A DNA stretch of 64,000 nucleotides from Isoetes taiwanensis. Lineage: Eukaryota > Streptophyta > Lycopodiopsida > Isoetales > Isoetaceae. A program made the position numbers and the translations under genes. The stretch spans positions 7,772,445 to 7,836,444 of the forward strand of contig JAJEKV010000008.1 in NCBI GenBank assembly GCA_021234155.1, in the 5' to 3' direction. Under the pieces are notes generated by a model, which saw nothing but the letters and a program-made list of their open reading frames with translations, had not been told where the DNA came from and did not search any database. Positions 45,730 to 57,370 of this stretch are shown here, in pieces (position 1 is the stretch's first letter; each line of letters opens with the position of its first letter).

Positions 45730-45763
<34 letters not shown>
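42305..45763 (+). mobile_element. Second copy of the RT-tail segment, split by a LINE and ending in A35
   Basis: 42305-42382 matches 12057-12140 and 45631-45728 matches 12144-12250, so together they are one unit interrupted by the LINE. Compared with the intact site, about four bases (cctt) are missing at the junction. The right part ends in about 35 A residues (45729-45763), so this copy looks retroposed from a plus-strand transcript, antisense to the RT gene. Confidence 0.7.
42383..45630 (+). mobile_element. Degenerate GC-rich LINE (endonuclease + RT) with TTCTA tail
   Basis: Fragments in several frames give, in order: LGDFNAPPRGRK (apurinic endonuclease), DGMRAELLKWA, NYRIP, VDFAKAFDTVP (RT motif A), RQGCPLSPTLFGLYIDQLEE (motif B), YADDVDTP (motif C, catalytic YADD intact), SYKYLGIEFS and LLYGAEVWG. 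This is the layout of an endonuclease-bearing non-LTR retrotransposon. Frequent frameshifts and stops show it is dead. It ends in three TTCTA units (45610-45630) rather than poly(A). It is clearly richer in G+C than its surroundings. Confidence 0.85.
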
Positions 45764-45764
<1 letters not shown>

Positions 45765-45795
45765 ATAGATTCAAGATAAAAAAATAATCGCATTA

Positions 45796-45880
45796 ACTGG
45801 GTATATTGGTTAAAGTAGTTTTAGTTAGGACATTGAATTATTTTGGTAGAGGTTCGAGCTCCCGTATTTCGTATTCTAAA
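45796..45880 (+). mobile_element. tRNA-like SINE head (weak)
   Basis: A-box-like tatattggttaaagta (45803 on) and B-box ggttcgagctcc (45851-45862) are spaced as in tRNA promoters. No cloverleaf is evident. Confidence 0.4.
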
Positions 45881-45899
45881 ATCTTAGGCAAAGTCGTAT

Positions 45900-48800
45900 A
45901 GAGGTTCAATATTCCCTCAAAACCTTAGGCGAAATCGTATTTCATATTTCAAAATCATAGACGCCTCCAATCATAAATGACTATAAGCGAAACGAGAGGT
46001 GCCCAGGAGCCCCAACATACGATCTGGGTTGTAGGATCGACGAATCCAACAACTGTGGTAGTCCAGGGTGCACCTCGTTTAGAATATGTAGAAAAATAAC
46101 AGGGTGCCATCTGATCCTGGAACATCAGGCTTTGGAATTACAACTTGTAATGGTTAAAAAGGTAATATACACAGATAAAACAATGTTTCCAAATTATATT
46201 CAATGTCATAGATAGCAATTTTCAGATGCACTTATCATAGAAAGTGGCATACAGGTGGTCAACTTTAACTCATTTGCATTTTATAGAGGCAAAGTTACCT
46301 TGCTACAGATAGATAATACATCCATTGCTCTAGCTCTGTTTTTTTGCTTGACATTCATAAGTTTAGGTCTCTTGTTTTCCAGTTGTTTTCTAGCAAAAGC
46401 CATAACCTCCTCTAAGATCTAGTAAGGGAGAAAGGAACTGATGTGTGCATGCTCTACTATTGCTTATAATTCCACTGGAAAGGCTTTTGTGCCTTTATTC
46501 TGTACAAAAAAACAATTTAGGAGAAAGGCAATAAAATGCAAGGCCAAAGACATAGTTAGTGCAATGAGAGCCTTGCAATCAACAGCAGAGTGATTATGCT
46601 AATGCATGCATCTATTGTTGCAACTTAATTATAGATCAGCTTGAGAATATATTGCATACGCACAAAAAACTTGAAACATAATACCCATAATGTTGACCTC
46701 GATAACACAGTTAAGGGGACATTCTTACCTCTTCAAGATCTTTTATATGCTAATGCTACATCCGTAACTTTTCTTATTGAGTATCCTACTGCTCGTCGCA
46801 ACTACTAGAATATCTATGAAGACAAATGAAAGATAAAAAACATGTAAGAATCAAGTGGAAGCATTGCTTTTTATGCCTGAAAAGACATAAGCGCATGCCC
46901 CAAGTTTTAGCTATTCCAATCAAAAATATAATCAGAGTAGTAGATCAGATCCAATTCATACCTGTGGATAAAATTGCAGTCTGAGGCAGAAATTAGTCTT
47001 AATGTAGCTTAGGCAGGAGCATCGTCTAAATACTCATAAGAGGCGAATCAAAGTACAATTGACAGACTTCGCATAGAGACCCAGGCGGATCCAAAGAATG
47101 TTGCCATCGTTATTAGGGCGAACTCGGGCTGGGCGGGAGCCTCCACCATAAAATTTTAGCTAAATATAAAGAAACAAATAAATGGGAAACTTACCTCAGC
47201 TTCGTTCCGAAATTTAAGAAAATTCTTAAATATAGCAACTTAGCGAATATTCGCCCCTTAAGGGAAACTCTGCTTCCAGGCCTGATCTAATCTCAAGTAC
47301 ATGTGGATCTTTATAGAAATGGCATCCAATCTTGTGACTCTATTTTTGCCTCAAGATGCATAGATTTAAACATTGTGCTTCCGACAACAATTGTGCTTCC
47401 AACAACAAACATTATAGAAAAAATGATTCAAGTAAGCATATGTGTTTGAGCTTTAAGCAACCAGATATTTTTCTGTAGAAACAAAAGTAAACTGAAAGAA
47501 AGCAAAAGAATATTAACAGTGAATGATGTAGATCTGCTTCTACAGTCGGACTTCGCAAAGATCTGGCCAAAACAAATCTTAGAAACCTAAATATATCATT
47601 TTTTTTCCTAATCTAGTTTTTTGAATGGGCACCAATGATGTCGTCTAGCAGTGCAGTTACAAATCTCACAGATTCGTCCGCATGCAGGCACTAAGATTCA
47701 TCTCCATAACGTTAGCACAGATTCATCTGTTTTTTCCCTGATTCATCCTCCACCATGGCTAATAACGTCATCTGCAATCATGGCTCATTGCAGGCTTAAT
47801 ACAGTTGGGTAAGGCCAAGCCGAAATGGAAGATGCAAGTTGAGCTTCTTTGTGGCTAGAAAAGACCTAAAATAGCTTGGCATTTTGGCGAACTCAGATCA
47901 GGAAGCCGTTTTGCATAGATTTTACCTTATCTCTAAGTTTTGAAGCAGTTCGCGTAAGACCCAAGAATCCAAGATGCTGCCGAAGATGCTACCTTAATCT
48001 TGGATAGGCAATCATGTCCTAACCGTCCGAGCCAATCAAATCTGCACCATCTAAATTAGGTCTCCATTGAAGACACGCGATAATATAAAAAGATAATTGT
48101 CCTTGTAATAGTTTGTCTGCCTTAAAATCCTGATATGGTTTATTTTTTTCCAGTAGGTTTCAAGTCAGAGCCACAAATTTAGAAGTGCTTCATGGAGTGT
48201 GATGCTTGGCCTTTCTCAGAAAAAGCCTCCAGATATGCTCTTTCATTGATACTATGTCTTAGTGTAGGGCTTCTAGTCATTTGAAGTTGAAACATAGGAA
48301 GGAAAGATAATAGAAAATTATTTTTAAATTGTCCGCCTGTAGATCTAGACAGATCTTGCTTCATGACATCTCTATGCCATGCTCGTGATGATAGACACCA
48401 TAATTGTTGGGACGATCCTGGTGGAAAAGGTTTTATAGTCTATGGAAAAACATATGTAAAAGACTATCTTGCAGTTAGTAACAACAATGAACATATTTTT
48501 TGAACTATTAAGGTTATTCCACTGCGATATAAGATGTCCTAGAGGAAAAATAAATCAATGACACCTCCATGTCCTTTGCTCAGACACATGGCCATCACAT
48601 GTTCGAGTCAGACAAAGGGCCTTTTCTGGTGATAGTAGTCATCGAAAGAGAGGATTTCTCAAATTTATATGATGGGAACAACGTATAGGTTTTAGGGAGT
48701 ATCATAATGCTATTAGAGAAATGATCTCGGAAGACCATATCGTAGCACTGGCCATGCCCTATCTAGTTGAGTTAATCAGTTATAGGGAATGTTGGGATGA

Positions 48801-49470
48801 AAAGCTCTAAAACTTTGCGAGTAATAAGATTGTCTCTAATAGAGTGAGCTTATGAGAAGGGTTCATATATTGTAGAAATCTCTAATAGAGAGTTTGAGTG
48901 GAAGGAATTGAGTGATAAGAAAAGCAAATTATAATTAAATACTAAGATTATTAACTAGAATGAAGGAAGATCGTTCCAGAGTTTGGGGGAGGAAAAAAAT
49001 AGCAAAAAGGCGCAACCGGAGGCTTGGGCAGTTTTAGGCCTTTACAAAAGCTTTAAGGGACAAACTATTGCTGAAGCAATCTTCAAAATTAGACTCTCTC
49101 TCTCTTTTCTTTTTCTTTTTTTTCATTATACATCATAATGAAGCAAATAGAATAGAATTGAATTGCATCAAATGGTAAATCTTGGGCTGAGGTTTTGTAA
49201 CAAAAATTTGAAGCAATATTAATACCCGTGTAATATGTTTCTTCATACAATATTTGATGAGAACTCCATTAAGAACTTGTTGAATCATGAAGCTATTATC
49301 TTAATTAGTTGTGAGTAATGTTCATTTGAAAGTAAGTCGTTATCAAAGAGGCTGATAACGACTAAAAAACTTTAATAAGGGCTAGAAGCTATCATTGACT
49401 TGCAAATATTTTCTTGGTGTTTAATTTTTAAATACAACTGCATAGGACCATGATGTCATGACAACAGATT
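45900..49470. other. Long stretch without a recognised gene
   Basis: At 46083-46106 the words agaatatgtagaaaaataac match the recurrent transposon terminus. The rest is AT-rich with short frames; TC- and T-rich runs lie at about 49095-49130. Nothing coding is supported. Confidence 0.5.
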
Positions 49471-49490
49471 CAGCTAAATATACCCCATCA

Positions 49491-51352
49491 TTTTTTTTTC
49501 GAAGAACTGTGTCATCAATATATTAAAAGAATGGTAATATTACAAAGCAAGTGAGGAGGAAGGAGAACTGCCCCAAAGAGACAGCGATACCTCGACACTC
49601 CACAACAAACTCACAGAAAAACTGCAACTCTACTGCTGTACAAACTGACCATCACCATCTACAACACCCAAGAAGTCCCGCCAAATGGCAAACTTCCGCT
49701 CTACTAATCCCGGAAACACCAGAAAGCTTTAAAATAGCTTGTACCTGAGTCGAGGAATCAGAGAGGCTGCAGGCTGCTGAATCCCCTGAAAGATCCACAA
49801 CCGCCGCCGCTTCCAAATCAGCCACACCAACCAAGCCACGCACAGATGCAAGGCTTGCTGCCGCAAGAGCGGCCAAGCACCAGGATACACATGAAGCAGC
49901 AACTGCTGGCTAGTCAATCTCACCTGAAACAGAGCCCTAACCCAATCCCAGGCAACCTGCAAGTGAGGGCAAAAAACCAGGCAATGCTCCACAGTCTCAC
50001 GATGAAGGCCACAACAAGGGCAGAGAGGGCTCACACCCGACCTAAACTGACTCACAAGGGCATTCATCCTGCTGATACAGAAGCACCCTAACCTTCGGTG
50101 GGGGAAGTGAGCTCCATGTCCACGTCCAAACCGAGCGCCATCGAGAACCCCGAAGCTGCAGAGACCACTTGCCTGAAGGGGGCAGTGTGTCAGGAATAGC
50201 CAGCACCCGGTAACAAGACCGCACAAAACAAGAAGACACAACCAAAGAAAAAATTAAGCATACTATATATTTTTTTAGAAAAAATGGTTTGGCTATTTTT
50301 CAAAATTTTACAGTATTTTTTGGACTTGGCGAAATTTTTAAATTATCTACTATAAACTTTTACTTGGTTATTTTTTCTAACGAAAAATGTAAGTTCAAAT
50401 TTTGTAGCTTTACATATATTGTACTGCAATTACAAATAATAATCAACAATCAAGGAACATACAATAATATTAAAAAACTTTTAACAGAAGCTCACAACAT
50501 AGCTTATAACATCCATAGTCTGAACTACATTTAATGCAACAACACCTTCTAGATATTGTGATCAAATTGCACTTATCTCTAACCCTTGCAGGAGACGTTA
50601 TGCAATCAACTCGGGCATCTAAAGGGATATTGACCATCTCTTACAATTCTTTTTTGAGGATGCATATGTGGTATATATAATAGAAATTCATAGTTTGAAA
50701 AACACTATCATTGATGATGGTAAGTGGTGATGTGTAAAAGTCTATAATAAGAATTTATTTTTGTTTGGCTATTAATTATTTAATATATAAATATTGTAAT
50801 ATAAAGAAAGGCTAATCCCTTTTTCTTTAAGGAAAATGGGGAAAATAGTTTGGCTAATCCTAAAAAAATAATGGAGTACTTGTTTTAACTATGGCTATTT
50901 ATTATTTTTTTAAAAGAAACCCTCCTTCATAAAATTCGCCGCAAAAATTGTCTAGACCCCCTAAAAAATCGCCATTTGGCTATTAATAGCCGCTAATTTT
51001 TTCCATGGACACAACATCCGGATGAACCTTCCAAACCTGCACCACCACATCATCCTGAGGGACTATAGGTATGTGTAGCGGAATACTCCCCGCCACTTGG
51101 TCCCAGATAGCCCGGTCACTGCCCCTCAGGCGAAAGCGAGCTCGAAAGAACTCCCACGAAGCTAGCTGACCACCCCAATACCAATCCTCCAAGGTGAGCA
51201 CAGCAGCTCGCCTCCAACAGGCCTGCGTCCGAGCATGCACGGTGGTAGCCAAGGGCAAGTGCGCAGGGGGTAGAGGAACCCACAAGAAAGGAGAAGAGTG
51301 GTGATAAACTGAGGCATAATCTAGCTGGAAGAGCACACGCACATGATCGTGC
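49491..51352 (-). mobile_element. 5'-truncated LINE with target-site duplications
   Basis: The minus strand ends in an A run (49491-49499). The flanks share atataccccatcattt (49478-49493 and 51355-51370), an ordinary LINE target-site duplication. Frames 51342-50983 and 50241-49729 are two parts of one polyprotein. The second holds the zf-RVT block CPCCGLHRETVEHCLVFCPH followed by WLVWLIWKRRRLW, the usual C-terminus of plant LINE ORF2. The two parts are separated by an AT-rich insert (50255-50998). Confidence 0.85.
50255..50998. mobile_element. AT-rich insert within the LINE, possibly a MITE
   Basis: The LINE frame breaks at about 50998 (VSMEK) and resumes near 50255. The insert is about 740 bp and strongly AT-rich. 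Its ends are roughly inverted (gaaaaaatta at the left, taattttttcc at the right), and 'tttggctatt' recurs internally. No transposase. Confidence 0.45.
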
Positions 51353-51370
51353 TAATATACCCCATCATTT

Positions 51371-54070
51371 GAGTCTTGTATCCCATTTTATTGTAGTTAA
51401 GATTCTAATCTACCAAGGAAAAGAAAAAGCAAAGCAAAGCAAAAATACCTTAGTTGTCAGTTTCTAGCTTAGCAGATATGCTATGCTCCCTAGTTCTAGA
51501 TAATATACCATGAGCTTGGTACAATCCAAACATGCACATGCTTTTAAAATGTTTGAGAGTAGATACTTATCTCGAACTAAGACAATAATGAAGTATTTTG
51601 CGGCAAGACTAAACCCCAGTAACTATTACAAGCATATTTTGCAGATGGGCAAACCAATTCAATCTTAGACACCATAATGTTAGAGTCAGATTATTTGATT
51701 CAATTAGACATATATAGGTCAAATTTTTGGACACATGGATAGAGTGAGAAATGAAAGAATAAACCAACAGGTCTAGCATGGTGCAACAAAATGCCCAGCT
51801 AGAGGTAAATAAAGAAGACATTGCCATGCAGATAATGACCATAGAAGGAGTTTGGGAGTGCCGAGAATATTGCCTTGAAGTTCAAGCTTCATTATGGCAT
51901 GGAAATTTTGGAGCCCAAGATTTTGTTATAACATGGAAAATCCATAAGAGAGAAGGTTTGAGGCGGCATGGTAGGGGTATATAAAATATGAGGGAAATGT
52001 TTTAAGGAAAATTCCTTAAAAAATCTCTCGACCCTATGCACACACACGCCCTATGTCTCTTACATTAGTTGCACCCCCCGGGTACATTTCCTATCAAAAC
52101 CCATTCTGCTAAGAAATTTCAGCAACACTTTAGGTCCCGTTGGCACCTCATGTAAGGGTAAATTCTATATGTCTATCAACAAGAATAGTGAATGGGATAT
52201 TTATAGAAAGAGTTCCCGAAAAAAACTTCTTGCTCATAATTAGGCTCCAATTTCCCTTTGGCATAACAAAGAGATAACGGTATTAATTATATGCATGACA
52301 AGGCAGTATAAGCTATTCGATGAACCGTAACTCGGCAATGATCTAGAATGAATTTGAAGTCCATATTTTTGTAGCAGAAAGTATGCATCATCATTAGAGC
52401 TTTCTAAAGTTGTTTTTTAGCTGTCAAATGTCCAGCTCATTGAATAAAAATGTTCAAGTTAAAACCATAATTGTACAGACATAAATTGGAGTCTTGTGTC
52501 CACAGCCATGGATAGTATTAGAATTGAATCAAATTGCATCATATTGTATGCTGAATCTATCATTATGGTTTAGAAAGAACCAATATCCAATGCTTAAATA
52601 AGTCAGCTCCAAAATGCTAAGAGCTTGAAATGGCAAAACACGAATGTCTATGGAAACACAAAGGATAGATCCCAGCTTTTTGAAAGCATCTGCAAACGGA
52701 TCAAGAGCCAACAAATCTTTTCAAAAGGGGCATCCATGGACATGCTATCCAGTACAAAGGGTAAGCAGATTAAGCTTTTGCAGAAGAAAGCACATTACAG
52801 AACATCGTCGTTTACGGAAATGCAAGAGCCCTAAATCTTAGGGCTCCTGTCTTGTTTCGTCGGCTAGGAGAATACTAATGTAAAATGAAAAGAATATTCT
52901 TGCTCATACCTTGTCCATTCACGAAATATATCCTTTGATAAATATGTCTTGATATCAACCTCAACAAAAAGCATGCAAAATTAAATAAGTAAATGCCTAT
53001 ACTAGCATCCAACATATAAGTTATCTTCTTGTTAAAACAATTTATTAGAGCAAGTCAAAGCACAAGTGCATGTAAGCCTATATAGATGACATTTGGCCTT
53101 CATGCATACAAGGAAAGATACCATGCCTCCTTAATTAAAAAGACCACTTTTATCTTTTTATTTTATGGAATATATGGAGTGGACAATAGCTATGCGTAGA
53201 GCATGTGTTGTGTCTTTACATTATGATAATGTATTGTACCCAGTGGTCAACATAAAGAGTATAACGGACAATAGACTTCTTTTTGCCATATTTGCTGCTT
53301 CTTCTTGATACTCATTTATCCTTTATGAAACCATTTACCTTAGCATAAACTAGAATTCCCAGAAAAATAGTGCACGCAATTATGATGACAAATGGATACC
53401 ATGCCAACCTTAGAAAATGCTCTTAAAATGTGTATCATATAACTTTTTTGAATATTTTCAGTATTTTCTTATTTTTCTATTCGAGTTTAAAGAGTACAAC
53501 ACAAAACATCACCTCATTCTGAGGTATGAGAAAGAAGATAGAGTTCTTCGAACATGACAGGGTCAAAACTATTTTCTGTCTTCTGTGAATCAATAATGGT
53601 TCCCAGAAGGTTGTTCTCAAATCAAATCTCTAACTTTTACCAAAATGAACTTTGGCTTGGAATTTGGAATATAAGTAGTAAGCAAGTTGTTTCATATCAG
53701 AAAAATATTTATTGATCTTGATTTCTAAGTTTTATTAATTTTTTATATAATTGATTAATAATTTATGTCTAAGAATGATTCAAGCTTATCCTTCAGAAAA
53801 TTATGTTATGAAAGCTTATAACAATATGAGACACAAAAAAAAAAAAATAATTGACCTAAAAAAAGTCAATAGTCAATAGTCAATAACTCAGATTCTTAGT
53901 CGGGTGTTGGGCGCAAGGCATGAGTAGTCACCCTATGCGACTCTGTCATTTATCCTCCCCTTTTTTTTCCTTAGCACTCTGATGGATTTCTTGTCTTGGA
54001 TTTCGACTCCAAGACTGAAGATCTAGACTTTTAGTGCTAGTTGGGAAATGGCCAGTGCTCGATCTTGGTC
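51371..54070. other. No gene recognised; partly internal gypsy leader at its right end
   Basis: AT-rich with short frames. From about 53880 to 54070 the sequence could be the leader after the gypsy primer site, read on the minus strand. Confidence 0.45.
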
Positions 54071-54082
54071 GCCCTGATACCA
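54071..54082 (-). promoter_or_regulatory. Ty3/gypsy primer binding site (initiator tRNA-Met)
   Basis: On the minus strand, TGGTATCAGGGC follows the LTR end CGTCACA after a single base. It differs by one base from the common plant primer site TGGTATCAGAGC. The site marks the LTR at 54084-56417 as a 5' LTR for sequence to its left. Confidence 0.7.
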
Positions 54083-54083
54083 T

Positions 54084-56417
54084 TGTGACGTCCCCTACTC
54101 ATATACGATGCCCCGCACGTATAGAACTGGAGTTCATCCCTCCTGTCAGCGCAAGCCCGCTAACACGAGGCCGTCTACCTATCATCGGGCTCTTGACGGT
54201 GAGCAAGAACCCAACGGGGAAGAATAGACATGTCATTCGTCCCATCTCCCTCGGGATCTACCTAGCTGCGGAAACACATAAAACATAAGCACATGGCATC
54301 ACATAGAATATATATCCACCTCGAAGGGTGACTTACCATAATATAACACGTGAAACAACAACATTAGTAATATCAACAAAGAGAGGAAATCCTACCCAAG
54401 GCTCAGACTCATGGGGATCGACTGACGGCTTGGGGTCTCCATAAGTCAATGTAGACAGAATTCATGGCAAATGGATTCGGCTGACATAAGAACATGGCCG
54501 TTAGGTAATCCACTCCATCCACCCCTCCCGTGCATACTTTGCAGGTAGGCTAAAAAGTATTGGGGATGTGACCGTAGCCTGCCGGGTGCATAGTCAGAGG
54601 GACTATTCCTGGGTTGCATCTCCCCATCTCCCCTGGTAGGAGGGGGTCAACCCCCTCCCCCCCTCCTCCAAAGGGTCCATGCCAACTACAGCTGAGCTCA
54701 AGAGCCACTGCTCGTCTACGACTTGAACCCCACAGAGGCGACGCATCACCTTGGAGATGTCGAGCCCATACCTTGCCCGCATTTAGTGGCAAGCTATTAG
54801 GCCTAACCCACAATGCTCGAACAGATGCAATTCCGGCCCAATGCCCATCGGGAAGCATGCCTTGGCTAACAATGTGATGCTCCGCACCAAATATACGATG
54901 CCCTCATCGTATATCTCACGAGAAATCCCCCATCTAGCACACCTGCACCCTTTCCCTATGGGCTCCTATAACATTGGAAGCATAAACATAAACAACATCA
55001 CTAGCAATAACAATACAATCAGCTACCTCGCAGGATAGTACCATCTATCCATTCATAGATCCATCATAGATATCAATACATCATAAAGCATAATAGCTCG
55101 TACCCAGGCTCAGACTCATAAAGGAGATAGACTGACGGTTGGGCCTCAAGGTAGAGCATACCGAAATATGACAATGGTGGGGCTGACTATAGACAATAGC
55201 TAGGGTTGACCACTCCATCCACCCCTCCTGTGCATACTTTGCAGATGGGCTTAATCAGACTCTGACGTGACTGTAACCTATCGGAAACATAGTCTCATGG
55301 TACCACCCAACAAGACTACTTCGCGGTCTGATGAGGTAGGAGAGGTTGCATCTCCCCTTCCCAGAGAATAGTGGCTCCATGGGCAGCTAGAGGATCGTGG
55401 CGACACATGTCCATACCCAACTGAACTTTCGAAAACAAAAGCCATTCCGACACCTGCAACTCTTGAGAGTCGGGGGCGACACCATTGACCCACGAAGTGT
55501 CGGACCCATACCCGGCCCACATGAAGTGACCGACTATAGGCCTAGCCCGCCATGTGTCCCTAGTAGATGCGCTCAGCAGGGATCACCCTCCACTTTGGCA
55601 GTAACCCCATTATGTGGTGCTCAGTCACTCCATAGCCTGGTGGGCTCTATGCACATGCCGCATCTAATAGGAACTAAGGGGTCTAAACTAGGAGCATCAT
55701 CTAAATAATGGCTACTAGATCTCTACCCCCCTTCCTAACACAAGAGGAGCAAACATGTTCAATCAACATCATATATCCACATAACATGATAAATAATGAG
55801 AATAAGATCTAATTCTAATCGCATGCATCTAACTTATAGTTAGAGTTCATTGATTAAGGTTCGAGATCCAAATTAAGGGTTCTAGAATGGCTCTACTAGA
55901 GATACGAAATGCTCACTCATCTAGAATCCTAACTTCCAAATGATCTACCAAGGAATCTACTCCAAATACTTGCTACGGAGAACTTTCACCCGCTCTCAGC
56001 GTCTCCACAGCTCTGCAAGTGAGTCGGAGTAGCCTCTGCTCCTTCTGACGCGTGCACGCTCGGGGGGCTATTGAGCTATGTTGTGCTGTGCTGCAGCAGA
56101 TGATTCTCAAAATGAAGTTTCGAGCACGAACAAGTAAGGACTGTTGGAGCCGAAAAATGGCCTAGGGTTAGGGTTTGGCCATTACTAGGTTAGGGTTGTC
56201 ATGTCACGCCATGTGGCTCCAATAGGGTGCATCCATGTGGTAGGATGGAACCATGTGGAAATGGTTCCATAACTAAGGTTGGCTAAGTTATGTAAATAAC
56301 TTAACCATGCTCCCTTATCCACACACTACAGCATATAAGGCTACTAAGGTAGGTTTATATGGTGATGTGGCCTAGAAATATATGTATTTATACAGTATAT
56401 TTTAGGAGAACGTCACA
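54084..56417 (-). mobile_element. 2.33-kb LTR of a Ty3/gypsy element
   Basis: On the minus strand it starts TGTGACGTT at 56417 and ends ACGTCACA at 54084, with matching inverted ends. A polypurine tract (taagggggagagaa, 56418-56431) precedes it and a primer binding site follows it, so it has both a 3'-LTR and a 5'-LTR neighbour. Internally, sequence around 54400-54550 recurs at about 55100-55250 (cactccatccacccctcc, ctcagactcat), showing a diverged tandem duplication of about 700 bp. The right part (55995-56417) is shared with 59800-60250. Confidence 0.8.
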
Positions 56418-57370
56418 TTCTCTCCCCCTTAGCATAATGTTGTCCTTGATGTTACGGTAAGGCTACGAACCTGCATCAACCTTATAAGATACAATAGCAA
56501 GTAATATAGCAATTCAATCAACTTCCAATATTTATTTATAATGGTAATTATAAGGCTATGCTTATATGCTTATACAAAAATTATACAACCTCAATTGTTA
56601 CTATCATTGAAGTTAACACCTAATATCATAACAACTAGTTTAGGAGTTTATAATTAAGTACAAAACTTATACTCCTATTCTTTTCATAATGTGCTCCCTC
56701 CCGATGCCCTTTTTTTACTGGCCTGCAATGGATAACACATTACATTAATTTAGTTAATAAGTTGTGTTTTTAAGGGGACCACCCCCCTAATTACCTCATT
56801 GAGCCGAACTACTAGCTCAAGTTTACCTCTATTACCTGCACCCAATCATGGCCCATATGATTTGAGCTTAAGGACTATTTAAGATGATCCTATCATCGCC
56901 CATGATCGTGTGCTATCTTGTACATGATCCCCTCGATCATGCACACCCGTAGTGCATCATACCCCTGAAGGTTTAAGCTAGGGAACATCCCATGTTCCCA
57001 TCATCGCCCATGATCACACTTACCTCTACATGACCCCCTATGGTCATGTGCACATGCCATGCATCGTAGCATAGAAAACATCCTAGATGATCCCATCATT
57101 GTCCATGATCATGTGCCTATTTGTACATGACCCGTTCGGACATGCACACCCGCAGTGCATCATGGCCCTGAGGGTTTAAGCTAGGGAACATCCAAGACAA
57201 TCCCATCATCGCCCATGATCACGTGCTTACTCCCATATGACCTCCTTCGGTCATGCACACCCATGGTGTGTACTGGCCTAAAGAATACCCAAGGGAATCT
57301 CATCATCGCCAACGCTCCAAACTTCCATGTATGCATCTTAACTAAACTAGTACGCATATGTCATCTGCAC
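56418..57370. other. Internal gypsy sequence without recognised coding; repeated segments
   Basis: Contains the polypurine tract at its left and several variants of 'catcatcgcccatgatca' between 56890 and 57310, which form an irregular repeat. No gene. Confidence 0.5.
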
